Counted from the first letter of the stretch, positions 35,922 to 44,297 are shown. The stretch is DNA of 61,375 nucleotides from Clostridiales bacterium (GCA_003343605.1 QAKW01000083.1:1-61375); one strand, 5' to 3'. Notes: generated by a model not told the origin, from the letters alone. Program-made: numbers and translations.

Positions 35922-35951
35922 AGGGTGCCGCGGAAATTTCCGCGGCGCCCT
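35922..35951 (+). promoter_or_regulatory. strong intercistronic hairpin between binding protein and permease genes
   Basis: AGGGTGCCGCGGAAA (35922-35936) pairs with TTTCCGCGGCGCCCT (35937-35951) over 15 bp, with one G-U wobble. No U-tract follows, so it is unlikely to be a full terminator. It fits a 3'-stabilising or processing hairpin that raises binding-protein mRNA over permease mRNA, a known arrangement in importer operons. Confidence 0.7.
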
Positions 35952-35990
35952 ATTGAAGCGTTAAGAGGTTCTTTTGAAAGGAGAAACCGC

Positions 35991-36944
35991 ATGGGTATCG
36001 TTTCCTATTTTAATTCGCTCAATCCCTTTGCGCTGCTGAAATCCCTGCCCGGAAATATGGCGCAGGGTGTCATTTGGGGCATTATGGCACTGGGCGTCTT
36101 TATTACTTATAAGCTGCTGAATTTTGCCGATCTTACGGTAGACGGCTCCTTCGCCACCGGCGGGGCGGTCACGGTCGTGCTGATTCTTGGCGGCTGCCCC
36201 GCACCGCTGGCATTGCTGGTGGCTGTTGTTGCCGGCCTGCTCGCAGGTCTGATCACCGGCCTGCTGCACACCGTAATGGGCATTCCCGATATCCTTGCCG
36301 GTATTCTAACACAGATTGCGCTCTGGTCGGTGAATCTGGTGATTTTAAACGGCGCAAATAAAGCGCTCAATGTGGATAAATACAGTCTTTTAATCTCTTT
36401 GCGGGAAGCCAACTGGGCGATTCTTATTTCCTGCCTTTTCGCCCTGTTCCTAATTGTGTTGCTTTACTGGTATTTTGGCACTGAGCAAGGGTGCTCGATC
36501 CGTTCTACCGGCAGCAATCCCAATATGTCGAAGGCGCAGGGTATCAATATCGGATTTACCAAAGTACTGGCGCTTTCGCTTTCCAACGGGCTGGTCGCCC
36601 TTGCCGGAGGCCTGCTTGCCCAGTTTCAGGGCTTTGCCGATATCAATATGGGCCGAGGCGCGATCGTGATCGGGCTCGCGGCAGTAATCATCGGCGATGT
36701 TTTTTATCAGGCCATCTTTCGCAAACATCAGAATTTTGCCCTGCAGCTGGTATTCATTGTAATCGGCGGCGTAATCTATTATCTGGTCATCGGGCTGGTA
36801 CTCTGGCTGAAAATGCCCTCAAATCTCTTAAAGCTCTTTACTGCCGTAGTTGTTGCTATTTTTCTCGCCATTCCCTATCTCCTGGGAAAAACCAAGAGCT
36901 CTTTTGCCCGCGCGGCCAAAAATGGAGGAAACGATCATGCTTGA
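35991..36944 (+). CDS. ABC transporter permease (TrpY-type, first cassette)
   Basis: The 317-aa integral membrane protein has about eight to nine TM segments. It contains NMAQGVIWGIMALGVFITYKLLNFADLTVDGSFATGGAV, the conserved opening of this branched-chain-permease-like family, and a near-identical block occurs in the second permease at 39185. ATG 35991 has AAAGGAG 7 nt upstream. It overlaps the ATPase gene by 8 bp. Confidence 0.9.
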   Translation: MGIVSYFNSLNPFALLKSLPGNMAQGVIWGIMALGVFITYKLLNFADLTVDGSFATGGAVTVVLILGGCPAPLALLVAVVAGLLAGLITGLLHTVMGIPDILAGILTQIALWSVNLVILNGANKALNVDKYSLLISLREANWAILISCLFALFLIVLLYWYFGTEQGCSIRSTGSNPNMSKAQGINIGFTKVLALSLSNGLVALAGGLLAQFQGFADINMGRGAIVIGLAAVIIGDVFYQAIFRKHQNFALQLVFIVIGGVIYYLVIGLVLWLKMPSNLLKLFTAVVVAIFLAIPYLLGKTKSSFARAAKNGGNDHA

Positions 36945-37731
36945 ACTGAAAAAGATTTCCAAAACGTTTAATCCCGGAACCGTCAATGAAAAAAAAGCAC
37001 TTGATCAGCTTTCTCTTACGCTGGAGGATGGAGATTTTGTTACTGTCATCGGTGGAAACGGCGCTGGGAAATCCACCATGCTCAATGCCGTGGCCGGCGT
37101 ATGGCCGGTTGATGAGGGCACCATCCGGATCGACGGAATCAATGTAACCGGCATGCCGGAACACCGGCGCGCCCGGTTTCTGGGCCGGGTGTTTCAGGAC
37201 CCGATGACGGGTACCGCCGCCAATATGGGCATCGAAGAGAATCTGGCGCTGGCTTACCGCCGGGGCGGTCACCGTACCCTGCGCTGGGGTGTAACGAAAA
37301 AGGAAAAGGAGCTCTTTGCCTCCCAGCTGCGTGATTTGGATCTGGGCCTGGAGGATCGCCTTACTTCAAAAGTGGGGCTGCTTTCCGGCGGCCAGCGGCA
37401 GGCGCTGACGCTTCTGATGGCTACTCTGCAAAAGCCGAAGCTGCTGCTGCTGGATGAACACACTGCGGCGCTGGATCCCAAAACGGCTGCCAAAGTGCTG
37501 GCACTTTCGGATAAAATTATTGCCGAGCACCATCTAACTACCATGATGGTAACCCACAATATGAAAGACGCCATTACCCATGGCAACCGGCTGATTATGA
37601 TGAACGCCGGCAGGATCATCCTGGATATCCGGGGCGAGGAGAAAAAGAAGCTGACTGTGGATGCGCTGCTTAAGGCTTTCCATCAGTCCAGCGGATCTGA
37701 TTTTACAAACGACCGTGCGCTACTCGGATAA
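36937..37731 (+). CDS. ABC transporter ATPase (TrpZ-type, first cassette)
   Basis: The 264-aa ATPase starts MLELKKISKTFNPGTVNEKKAL, with Walker A GGNGAGKST, signature LLSGGQRQALTLLMATL and Walker B LLLLDEHTAALDPKT. The His in DEHTAALD is shared with the second cassette ATPase at 40062, marking them as one subfamily. ATG 36937 has GGAGG 8 nt upstream. No terminator follows; the T-box promoter of the second cassette begins 17 bp later. Confidence 0.92.
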   Translation: MLELKKISKTFNPGTVNEKKALDQLSLTLEDGDFVTVIGGNGAGKSTMLNAVAGVWPVDEGTIRIDGINVTGMPEHRRARFLGRVFQDPMTGTAANMGIEENLALAYRRGGHRTLRWGVTKKEKELFASQLRDLDLGLEDRLTSKVGLLSGGQRQALTLLMATLQKPKLLLLDEHTAALDPKTAAKVLALSDKIIAEHHLTTMMVTHNMKDAITHGNRLIMMNAGRIILDIRGEEKKKLTVDALLKAFHQSSGSDFTNDRALLG

Positions 37732-37748
37732 AAAAATACAAAAAATGC

Positions 37749-37778
37749 TTGACAAAGCGTTTGAACCTGTGCTATAGT
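37749..37778 (+). promoter_or_regulatory. promoter of the T-box transcript
   Basis: Consensus TTGACA (37749-37754), 18-bp spacer, TATAGT (37773-37778). Transcription should begin near 37785, at the T-box 5' end. Confidence 0.8.
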
Positions 37779-37787
37779 ATTTGCAAC

Positions 37788-38078
37788 ATCAAAAACCGAT
37801 GAGAAAGAATAGTAGGGTATCCGGAAACTTTCAGAGAGCTGCGGAGGCTGGAAGCGCGGCAGTGATAAGGAAACCTGAATGGCCTTTCGAGGGCAACCGA
37901 ACGCGAGAGTATCTTTCGTCAGTAGTAGTTGACGGGGCGTGCCCGTTATCGCCACGAACCGCATGATTGTGCGGCAATAAGAGCGGATGAAAATGTTTCA
38001 TCAATTTGGGTGGCACCGCAGAAAAATGTTTTTTCTGTCCCATACTTTCCTGCATGAGGGAAAGTATGGGGCTTTTTT
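37788..38078 (+). promoter_or_regulatory. T-box leader, tRNA-Trp specific (specifier UGG, acceptor-pairing UGGC)
   Basis: Stem I: GAAAG at the base pairs with CTTTC, with a K-turn-like GA motif. The S-turn AGTA opposite GAA is followed by the specifier TGG (37880-37882); GGGTATCC pairs with GGAAACCT. Stem III is GATGAAA-ATG-TTTCATC (37986-38002). The T-box sequence GGGTGGCACCGCAG (38008-38021) has UGGC at 38011-38014, which would pair with NCCA of a tRNA having G73, as bacterial tRNA-Trp does. The antiterminator (GGG/CCC plus CAGAAAAA/TTTTTCTG) excludes the terminator, a perfect 12-bp stem CCCATACTTTCC/GGAAAGTATGGG followed by T6. Uncharged tRNA-Trp should switch the genes on. Confidence 0.92.
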
Positions 38079-38105
38079 ATTTTCAAGAAAGGGAGCGCAA
38101 AGACC

Positions 38106-38177
38106 ATGTTTTTAAAAACCAAACGATGGCGCGGCCGGGCTTTACATGGATGGATCTACCGGCATAAAATAATATAA
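38106..38177 (+). CDS. putative Trp-containing leader peptide (23 aa)
   Basis: A short ORF lies between the T-box terminator and the binding-protein gene. ATG 38106 has AAAGGGAG (38088-38095) 10 nt upstream and the ORF ends TAA at 38175-38177. Codons 8 and 16 are TGG, two Trp in 23 residues, against an average near one per hundred. The peptide is basic and ends ...YRHKII. Inside it GCCGG (38134-38138) can pair with CCGGC (38159-38163). It resembles the Trp-rich leader peptide after the T-box of Bacillus rtpA. Translation is not proven. Confidence 0.5.
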   Translation: MFLKTKRWRGRALHGWIYRHKII

Positions 38178-38206
38178 ATTTACATGATTTGAAGGAGAAT
38201 ATCAAA

Positions 38207-39163
38207 ATGAAAAAGCTGTTTTCTATAATTGCCGCAGCAGTGCTGCTGTTTACCCTTGCTTCCTGTGGAGGCACCCATAAAATTCCGGTGATCGGCATCA
38301 GCCAGTATGGCGAACATGCCTCCCTTGATAACTGCCGCGAAGGCTTTCTTCAGGGTCTGGCCGATGCGGGCCTCACCGAAGGAACCGATTATACCCTCGA
38401 TTATCAGAATGCTGGATTCGATGATAACATCAATATTCAGATCGCGCAGAGCTTTGCAGCCAAAAAGGTCAATCTGATGTGTGCAATCGCCACCCCTTCC
38501 GCCACCGCCTGCTATGCCGCGGCGGAAGAAAATAACATCCCCGTGATTTTTACCGCGATTAACGATCCCGTTCAGTCTAAGCTTACCGGCGGCAACATCA
38601 CCGGTACATCCGATAAGCTGCCGGTAGAAGCACAGCTCCAGCTGATCCGTGCCCTGCAGCCGGAAGCGAAAACCATCGGCATTATCTACACCACCAGTGA
38701 AAGCAACTCTATCTCCACCATTGCCGATTACCAGGCAAAAGCAGGGGAATACGGATTTACCATTGAGGCCATCGGCGTTACAGCGCAGGCAGAGGTTACT
38801 CAGGCGGCCGATAATCTGATCAATAAAAAGGTCGATTGTTTTTCCAACCTAACGGATAACAATGTTGTAGGCGTTCTTTCCTCTATTTTGGAAAAGACCA
38901 ATGAAGCGGGGATCCCGGTTTACGGCAGTGAAGTGGAACAGGTTAAAATCGGCTGCGTCGCCTCCGCGGGAATCGATTATATCGAACTGGGGCGGATGAC
39001 CGGCAAAATGGCCGCAAGGGTTCTCAAAGGAGAGGCAAAGGCCTCTGAAATCCCGTTTGAAACCATTACCGACTACAGCAATTATATTAATTCCGAAGCG
39101 CTTGCCGCCTTTCACCTTACCATTCCCGACACGCTGGCAGATACTGTTGTAGAAGCCAAATAA
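38207..39163 (+). CDS. trpX: tryptophan ABC transporter substrate-binding lipoprotein (TrpX-type)
   Basis: The 318-aa protein has lipobox LASC (Cys near residue 19) and an ABC_sub_bind fold (IPVIGISQYGEHASLDNCREGF; GGNITGTSDKLPVEAQLQLI; GRMTGKMAARVLKGEAKASEIPF). Its transcript carries a tRNA-Trp T-box, which is the main reason to call the ligand tryptophan. ATG 38207 has GAAGGAG 9 nt upstream and is 29 nt after the leader-peptide stop. Paralogue of the protein at 34923. Confidence 0.85.
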   Translation: MKKLFSIIAAAVLLFTLASCGGTHKIPVIGISQYGEHASLDNCREGFLQGLADAGLTEGTDYTLDYQNAGFDDNINIQIAQSFAAKKVNLMCAIATPSATACYAAAEENNIPVIFTAINDPVQSKLTGGNITGTSDKLPVEAQLQLIRALQPEAKTIGIIYTTSESNSISTIADYQAKAGEYGFTIEAIGVTAQAEVTQAADNLINKKVDCFSNLTDNNVVGVLSSILEKTNEAGIPVYGSEVEQVKIGCVASAGIDYIELGRMTGKMAARVLKGEAKASEIPFETITDYSNYINSEALAAFHLTIPDTLADTVVEAK

Positions 39164-39184
39164 CCAAAAGGAGCTCATGCTTTT

Positions 39185-40069
39185 ATGCTAGACCTGATTA
39201 TCAGCACGCTGACGCAGGGGCTGATCTACGCCCTGCTTTCCTATGGGGTTTATATCACCTATAAAATTCTGGATTTTCCGGATCTTACAGTTGATGGCTC
39301 CTTTCCACTGGGGGCGGCGGTAACCGCCGCCCTGCTAGTGCGGGGTGTAAACCCTTACCTAACGCTGCTTGCCGCGCTGGCTTCCGGCGCGCTGGCCGGG
39401 CTGGTAACCGGGCTGATCCATGTGCGCCTGAAGGTGCGGGATCTGCTGGCCGGTATCATTACCATGACCGCGCTGTTTTCCATCAACCTGCAGATCGGCG
39501 GATCCAATCTGGCGGTGGATCGGTCTACTGATACCATTTTTACTGCGCCGCCTACAATGGCGGTTTTCGGCACGCTTCCGCTGCTTTACCGCAAACTGAT
39601 TGTATCGCTGCTGCTCTGCCTGATCGGTAAACTGCTGCTGGATCTTTATTTTAAAACCAAAAGCGGGCTGCTGCTGCGCGCCGTTGGCGACAACAGCGCA
39701 CTGGTCACCAGCCTTGCGAAGGATAAGGGAACGATTAAAATTCTTGGTTTGGTGATCGCCAATGCCTTTGTTGCCCTTGCCGGGGCGGTGGTCTGCCAGG
39801 AGCAGCGAAGTTTTTCCAGCACCATGGGCACCGGGCAGGTTGTTTTCGGGCTGGCAACCGTGATCATCGGCACCACACTTTTTAAAAAGCTCGATTTTGT
39901 AAAGGGCACCACCGCTGTAATCACCGGCAGCATCCTCTATAAAGCCTGTATCCAGATCGCTATTCTCGCAGGATTGCCGGCCAATCTGCTGAAGCTGATT
40001 ACTGCTGTGCTCTTCCTGCTGATTCTGGTTTTGGGGAATCTGAAGAAGGGAGCGCGGATCCATGCTTGA
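39185..40069 (+). CDS. trpY: tryptophan ABC transporter permease (TrpY-type)
   Basis: The 294-aa permease has about eight TM segments. It contains TLTQGLIYALLSYGVYITYKILDFPDLTVDGSFPLGAAV, near-identical in layout to the first cassette permease. AAGGAG lies 11 nt before the ATG. It overlaps the ATPase by 8 bp. Specificity is assigned only through the shared T-box. Confidence 0.85.
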   Translation: MLDLIISTLTQGLIYALLSYGVYITYKILDFPDLTVDGSFPLGAAVTAALLVRGVNPYLTLLAALASGALAGLVTGLIHVRLKVRDLLAGIITMTALFSINLQIGGSNLAVDRSTDTIFTAPPTMAVFGTLPLLYRKLIVSLLLCLIGKLLLDLYFKTKSGLLLRAVGDNSALVTSLAKDKGTIKILGLVIANAFVALAGAVVCQEQRSFSSTMGTGQVVFGLATVIIGTTLFKKLDFVKGTTAVITGSILYKACIQIAILAGLPANLLKLITAVLFLLILVLGNLKKGARIHA

Positions 40070-40835
40070 ACTGCGCAATATCACGAAAGTTTATAATCCG
40101 GGCACGGTAACAGAAATGTGTTTATTTGAGGATTTCAACCTACGGGTGGAAGACGGCGAATTTGTTTCCGTGGTTGGCAGCAATGGCAGTGGAAAAACCT
40201 CCATGCTGAACATTATCTGCGGCACGATTCCCATTGACCGGGGCGATCTACTGATCGGCGGCGAAAGCATCCGGCGACAGAAAGATTTTCGGCGTTATCG
40301 CCGGATCGGCCGGGTCTATCAGAACCCTGCTATGGGAACCTGCCCGAATCTGACGATCCTTGAAAACATGTCGCTTGCCGATCATAAGGGGAAGACCTTC
40401 GGCCTCGGCCCCGGCGTTAACCGCAAACGTGCACCGGATTACCGTGCGCAGCTTGCTACACTCGGGCTTGGCCTCGAAGACAAAATGCATGTAAAACTCG
40501 GCGCACTCTCCGGCGGGCAGCGGCAGGCGGTTGCCCTTCTAATGGCAACCCTTACACCGCTTGACTTTCTGATTCTGGATGAACATACCGCCGCGCTCGA
40601 CCCCCGTACAGCGGAACTGATGATGCAGCTGACCGACCGCATTATTCGTGAAAAACATCTTACCGCCATTATGGTGACTCATAATCTGCGCTATGCGGTG
40701 GAATACGGGAACCGGCTGCTGATGATGGATAAGGGAAAGATCGTGCTCGATCAGAAGGGCGCGGAAAAGGAGCGCACCACAACGGCCGAACTGCTGGAGA
40801 TATTCAACCGAATCAGCATTGAATGCGGGAATTAA
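40062..40835 (+). CDS. trpZ: tryptophan ABC transporter ATPase (TrpZ-type)
   Basis: The 257-aa ATPase has Walker A GSNGSGKTS, signature LSGGQRQAVALLMATL and Walker B FLILDEHTAALDPRT, with the same His after the catalytic Glu as its paralogue at 36937. It is the last gene of the T-box operon and is followed by a strong terminator at 40862-40886. Confidence 0.87.
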   Translation: MLELRNITKVYNPGTVTEMCLFEDFNLRVEDGEFVSVVGSNGSGKTSMLNIICGTIPIDRGDLLIGGESIRRQKDFRRYRRIGRVYQNPAMGTCPNLTILENMSLADHKGKTFGLGPGVNRKRAPDYRAQLATLGLGLEDKMHVKLGALSGGQRQAVALLMATLTPLDFLILDEHTAALDPRTAELMMQLTDRIIREKHLTAIMVTHNLRYAVEYGNRLLMMDKGKIVLDQKGAEKERTTTAELLEIFNRISIECGN

Positions 40836-40855
40836 ATCCTCAACAAATAACCGAT

Positions 40856-40886
40856 GAAAAAAGCGCCCTTTTTAGGCGCTTTTTTT
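40856..40886 (+). terminator. terminator of the trpXYZ operon
   Basis: AAAAAAGCGCC (40857-40867) pairs with GGCGCTTTTTT (40875-40885) around a 7-nt loop, followed by further T. Confidence 0.9.
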
Positions 40887-40921
40887 ATGGTCTTTGCCTT
40901 CCCTTTTCCACAGAAAAATGG

Positions 40922-40927
40922 TATAAT
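40922..40927 (+). promoter_or_regulatory. extended -10 promoter of the MATE exporter gene
   Basis: TATAAT at 40922-40927 is preceded by TG at the extended -10 position (ATGGTATAAT). No clear -35 box is visible. It is 57 bp before the MATE start. Confidence 0.55.
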
Positions 40928-40983
40928 TTTATAATAATGCAGCATTCAATCTATGCAATCAAGGGAAGGGAGGATGCAGCCCC

Positions 40984-42336
40984 ATGAACAGCGATCAACT
41001 CGGCACCGGAAAAATCTGGCCGCTGATTATAAAAATGACACTTCCGGCCATCGCGGCGCAGCTGGTCAACCTGCTTTACAGCATCGTAGACCGGATTTAT
41101 ATCGGGCATATCCCCGGCATTGGCGAAACCGCGCTGACTGGCGTTGGGCTGGCAACACCGGTTGTGGTAATTATATCATCGTTCAGCCAGTTTGTTGGCG
41201 GAGGCGGCGCGCCGCTGGCCTCGATCGCGCTGGGGCAGGGGCGGCGCGAGAGAGCGGAAGAAATTCTCGGCAACGGAACCTCGCTGCTGTTGGGACTTTC
41301 TGTATTGCTGCAAACGTTTTTCTACCTCTTTATGCATCCGTTCCTTTATTTTACCGGCGCCAGTGATGCAACCTATCCCTATGCCAGCGCCTATCTTTCG
41401 ATTTATCTGATCGGCACCGTTATGGTGTTGATTAGCGTTGGGCTAACGCCCTTTATTCTGATTCAGGGAAAAACTTGGATCGCCACCCTGGCAGTGGTTG
41501 TTGGCGCGGCGGCGAATATTATTCTTGATCCTGTTTTTATCTATCTTTTTAATATGGGGGTTCACGGTGCGGCGCTGGCAACCGTTATTTCTCAAACAAT
41601 GAGCGCCGCCTTTGTACTCTGGTATCTGATTTTCAAATCGGATCAGCTGCGCATCCGGCTGCGGCGGATGCGGCCGCGTGCTAAAATCCTGCTGCATATC
41701 GGCTCTCTGGGAATTTCCCCATTTGTCATGAGTATTACAGAGAGTATTATTTCGATTGTAATGAACAGTGGGTTGAGAACCTATGGCGGCGATCTTTATG
41801 TTGGCTGCCTCACCATCATGCAGAGTGTGATGCAGTTTATCGGGGTTCCGATCACCGGCTTTACACAGGGCGTTACGCCGATTATCAGCTATAATTACGG
41901 CGCCGGGCATACCGACCGGGTGAAAAAAACCTTCCGTGCCACCCTGGTGATCCTTTTTGCCTATACTTCTTCGCTGGCGCTGCTTTCCATGCTCTTTCCG
42001 GGGCTGTGCGCCCGGATCTTTACTGAAAGCGCGGAACTGATCGCGCTCACAGAGCGCGCCCTGCCCATCTTTATGGCGGGGATGCTGATCTTTGGGCTTC
42101 AGCGTGCCTGCCAAACCACCTTTCTTGCTCTCGGCCAGGCAAAATTTTCACTCTTCATCGCGCTGCTGCGTAAGGTTTTTCTGTTGGTTCCGCTGGCTCT
42201 GATCCTTCCGCGCTTTATGGGTGTTTTCGGCATTTACTGGGCGGAGCCCATTGCCGATGTAACCGCCGCGCTTACCTGTGGAACGCTCTTCCTGTGTAAT
42301 TTCAAAAAAATTCTGGCGCGGCCGCCGAAAAGCTGA
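40984..42336 (+). CDS. MATE-family multidrug/Na+ antiporter
   Basis: The 450-aa transporter has about twelve TM segments in two halves. It begins WPLIIKMTLPAIAAQLVNLLYSIVDRIYIGHIPGIGETALTG, the usual MATE opening, with the internal repeat at FIGVPITGFTQGVTPIISYNYGAGHTDRVKKT. It probably exports cationic drugs or metabolites by H+ or Na+ exchange. GGGAGG lies about 11 nt before the ATG. It is transcribed alone, between terminators. Confidence 0.92.
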   Translation: MNSDQLGTGKIWPLIIKMTLPAIAAQLVNLLYSIVDRIYIGHIPGIGETALTGVGLATPVVVIISSFSQFVGGGGAPLASIALGQGRRERAEEILGNGTSLLLGLSVLLQTFFYLFMHPFLYFTGASDATYPYASAYLSIYLIGTVMVLISVGLTPFILIQGKTWIATLAVVVGAAANIILDPVFIYLFNMGVHGAALATVISQTMSAAFVLWYLIFKSDQLRIRLRRMRPRAKILLHIGSLGISPFVMSITESIISIVMNSGLRTYGGDLYVGCLTIMQSVMQFIGVPITGFTQGVTPIISYNYGAGHTDRVKKTFRATLVILFAYTSSLALLSMLFPGLCARIFTESAELIALTERALPIFMAGMLIFGLQRACQTTFLALGQAKFSLFIALLRKVFLLVPLALILPRFMGVFGIYWAEPIADVTAALTCGTLFLCNFKKILARPPKS

Positions 42337-42360
42337 TTGCACTTCTCTTTTGGAAGATAG

Positions 42361-42400
42361 AAAAGAAGCAGAGTTGATTTCAGCAACTCTGCTTCTTCAT
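42361..42400. terminator. bidirectional terminator between MATE and SGNH genes
   Basis: Perfect 12-bp stem GAAGCAGAGTTG (42365-42376)/CAACTCTGCTTC (42384-42395), with an A-rich 5' flank and a T-rich 3' flank. It serves both convergent genes. Confidence 0.85.
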
Positions 42401-42416
42401 TTTATCAACCGCACGT

Positions 42417-43484
42417 TCAGGGATTAAGTATTTTTTCAAGCCTGGCGCCGATCAGTTCCGCCATGCACCAAAAGCCAAAGTCGTTCGGGTGCGTTCCATC
42501 CACTGTCATCATATCGGGATCTCGATAATGGAAGATCTCCTGCCCATTGATAAAATAAACATTCTGATCTCCCGCCTGAACAGCCGTTTCATAAGTATTG
42601 TAAACGATACGGATACGCTCATCAGTCTGCCGGCCGGGCACGTGATTGGGTCTCGTAAGCATTATGACAGGCAACTCAGGCTGCCGCATTCTGATCTGTT
42701 CAAACATCGGCCTATGCGTGGCTTCCAGAAAAGCGGCATCCGGCGCGTTATGATCATAATCATATACAAATACAGACATATCCAGCTGCGCGATATATTC
42801 CGCGATTTCTTTTTCGCCCTTTGCGCTGCCTGAAAACCCCAAATTGATATAATTGCAGTTTAACCTTCTTGCAATCACAGCCTGATAGGAATTGCCGGGC
42901 CTTGAGGCGCAGCCGCCCTGCGTGATCGATGAGCCGTAGTAAACAACCGGTTTCTCACAGGTATAAGGGGCCGGCTCTTCAACGGCGCTGCCATCCGCCA
43001 GACCGATATATAACGCGCATACCCCGCTGTAAAGAGGAAAATTTATCGTGATTTCCCGCATTTTTGCGGCATCAAAATCAATCACACTTTCATAGCCGCC
43101 ATCGATTTGAAACGGCGGCATGAAGGTGCCGGCATATCTCGATTCCTCCCCGTTAATATAAAGATCAAATCCTGCCGAACCCGCAAGTGTAAAATGAGGC
43201 ATTTTTCCAATGTGATTCATTTTGGCATGTATGGCGATATACGGGCTGTTGGTTTTAAACCGCACTCTGCCTCCGGCGGTATTCAGATGAAGCGCGGCCA
43301 CTCCACTGCTCACCCGCCCGGCAACAGCTTCCGGAAGGCGGCGGTACTGCCCGTTTTCCTTAAATACGCCGTAAATCTTAAAGGGATCCTGTTCAATATC
43401 GTAAAACCGGAGATCCTCTTTTTTTATTTCGCTTTTGATTGCAAAATTTCGGTCGATCTCATCGAGTGCTTTCATCTTCTCCAT
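42417..43484 (-). CDS. SGNH/GDSL-family hydrolase (carbohydrate esterase-like)
   Basis: The 355-aa two-domain protein has an N-terminal beta domain with the GFDLYINGEES segment (GxDLY-type SGNH_hydro N-domain) and a C-terminal SGNH fold. The SGNH motifs are VVYYGSSITQGG (block I Ser), INLGFSGSAKGE (block II), VYDYDHNAP (block III) and TVDGTHPNDFG (block V Asp/His). The catalytic set is complete. No signal peptide, so it acts inside the cell, probably on acetylated sugars or small esters. It shares one base with the sugar isomerase gene upstream. Confidence 0.88.
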   Translation of the reverse strand: MEKMKALDEIDRNFAIKSEIKKEDLRFYDIEQDPFKIYGVFKENGQYRRLPEAVAGRVSSGVAALHLNTAGGRVRFKTNSPYIAIHAKMNHIGKMPHFTLAGSAGFDLYINGEESRYAGTFMPPFQIDGGYESVIDFDAAKMREITINFPLYSGVCALYIGLADGSAVEEPAPYTCEKPVVYYGSSITQGGCASRPGNSYQAVIARRLNCNYINLGFSGSAKGEKEIAEYIAQLDMSVFVYDYDHNAPDAAFLEATHRPMFEQIRMRQPELPVIMLTRPNHVPGRQTDERIRIVYNTYETAVQAGDQNVYFINGQEIFHYRDPDMMTVDGTHPNDFGFWCMAELIGARLEKILNP

Positions 43485-44254
43485 TACCGCTCTACAAACT
43501 GTTTGATATATGCCGCGCTCTTGGCCATGCTCTCAAAGGGATCGCCAAAACAATCGTCCTGCTCGACAATATAATATTTAACGCCGCTCTTTTCCGCCGA
43601 TTCCAGAATGCCGGGCCAGTTGAGATTTCCATTGCCCAGCTCCGTTTCATGCTGATAGCCGCGCTTCTCATGGAAATGCTCCAGCCGCATCATATCTTTC
43701 AGGTGCAGAATATCGATCCGCCCTTTCAGCTGCTCGATCCACCAGCGCACGTCGCCGCCGCCATGCTGCACCCAATAGGTATCCAGCACAAAAGAGGTGG
43801 TTTTCGGATTCAGGCCCTCTACCAGGATTTCAAAAGGAGTTTGCCCATTTTCAAGCCGGATAAATTCATGGCTGTGGTTATGGTAAGTAAATTTCATACC
43901 GGCTGCCGCGCATTTTTCGGCAACTGCGTTTGCGCGCCGCACAAAATCTTTCCAGCCCTCAATACCCTCGGCATGATATCCGCCGATCCCCATATTGGTG
44001 GTGTGCAGAAAACGATGGTTGACCAGCGCCTGCTCAAAATCGTTTTCCATCAGCTTGAAATCTTCATGGGTGCCAACGATCTCCAGGCCTTCCTCGGCTG
44101 CAATCATGCCGAACTGCTCAAAGGGAATGGCGCATCCGGCAGTCTGCACCTGGGTATAGCCCATTTCATGAAGCTTTTTAAAGGTGGAGCGGATATTCTC
44201 TGCCGTATCCATCGACTGACGTACGCTCCAGAGCTGCAAACCGAATTCTTTCAT
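43484..44254 (-). CDS. sugar phosphate isomerase/epimerase (xylose isomerase-like TIM barrel)
   Basis: The 256-aa protein begins MKEFGLQLWSVRQSM, and has FTYHNHSHEFIRLENGQTPFEIL, TSFVLDTYWVQHGGGDV and ILHLKDM. These hold the Glu, Asp and His metal ligands typical of AP_endonuc_2 sugar isomerases (IolE/IolI-like). ATG 44254 has AAAGGAG upstream. With the SGNH gene it forms a two-gene unit from the promoter at 44298-44326, probably for catabolism of a modified sugar. Confidence 0.88.
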   Translation of the reverse strand: MKEFGLQLWSVRQSMDTAENIRSTFKKLHEMGYTQVQTAGCAIPFEQFGMIAAEEGLEIVGTHEDFKLMENDFEQALVNHRFLHTTNMGIGGYHAEGIEGWKDFVRRANAVAEKCAAAGMKFTYHNHSHEFIRLENGQTPFEILVEGLNPKTTSFVLDTYWVQHGGGDVRWWIEQLKGRIDILHLKDMMRLEHFHEKRGYQHETELGNGNLNWPGILESAEKSGVKYYIVEQDDCFGDPFESMAKSAAYIKQFVER

Positions 44255-44297
44255 CGTTTTATCTCCTTTATGGCCCATACGGGCTTATTTGCTAATA

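Noticed and set aside
37781..37966. Open frame of about 60 codons inside the T-box
   Set aside because: The sequence is fully explained by T-box stems, and the ATG has no ribosome-binding site.
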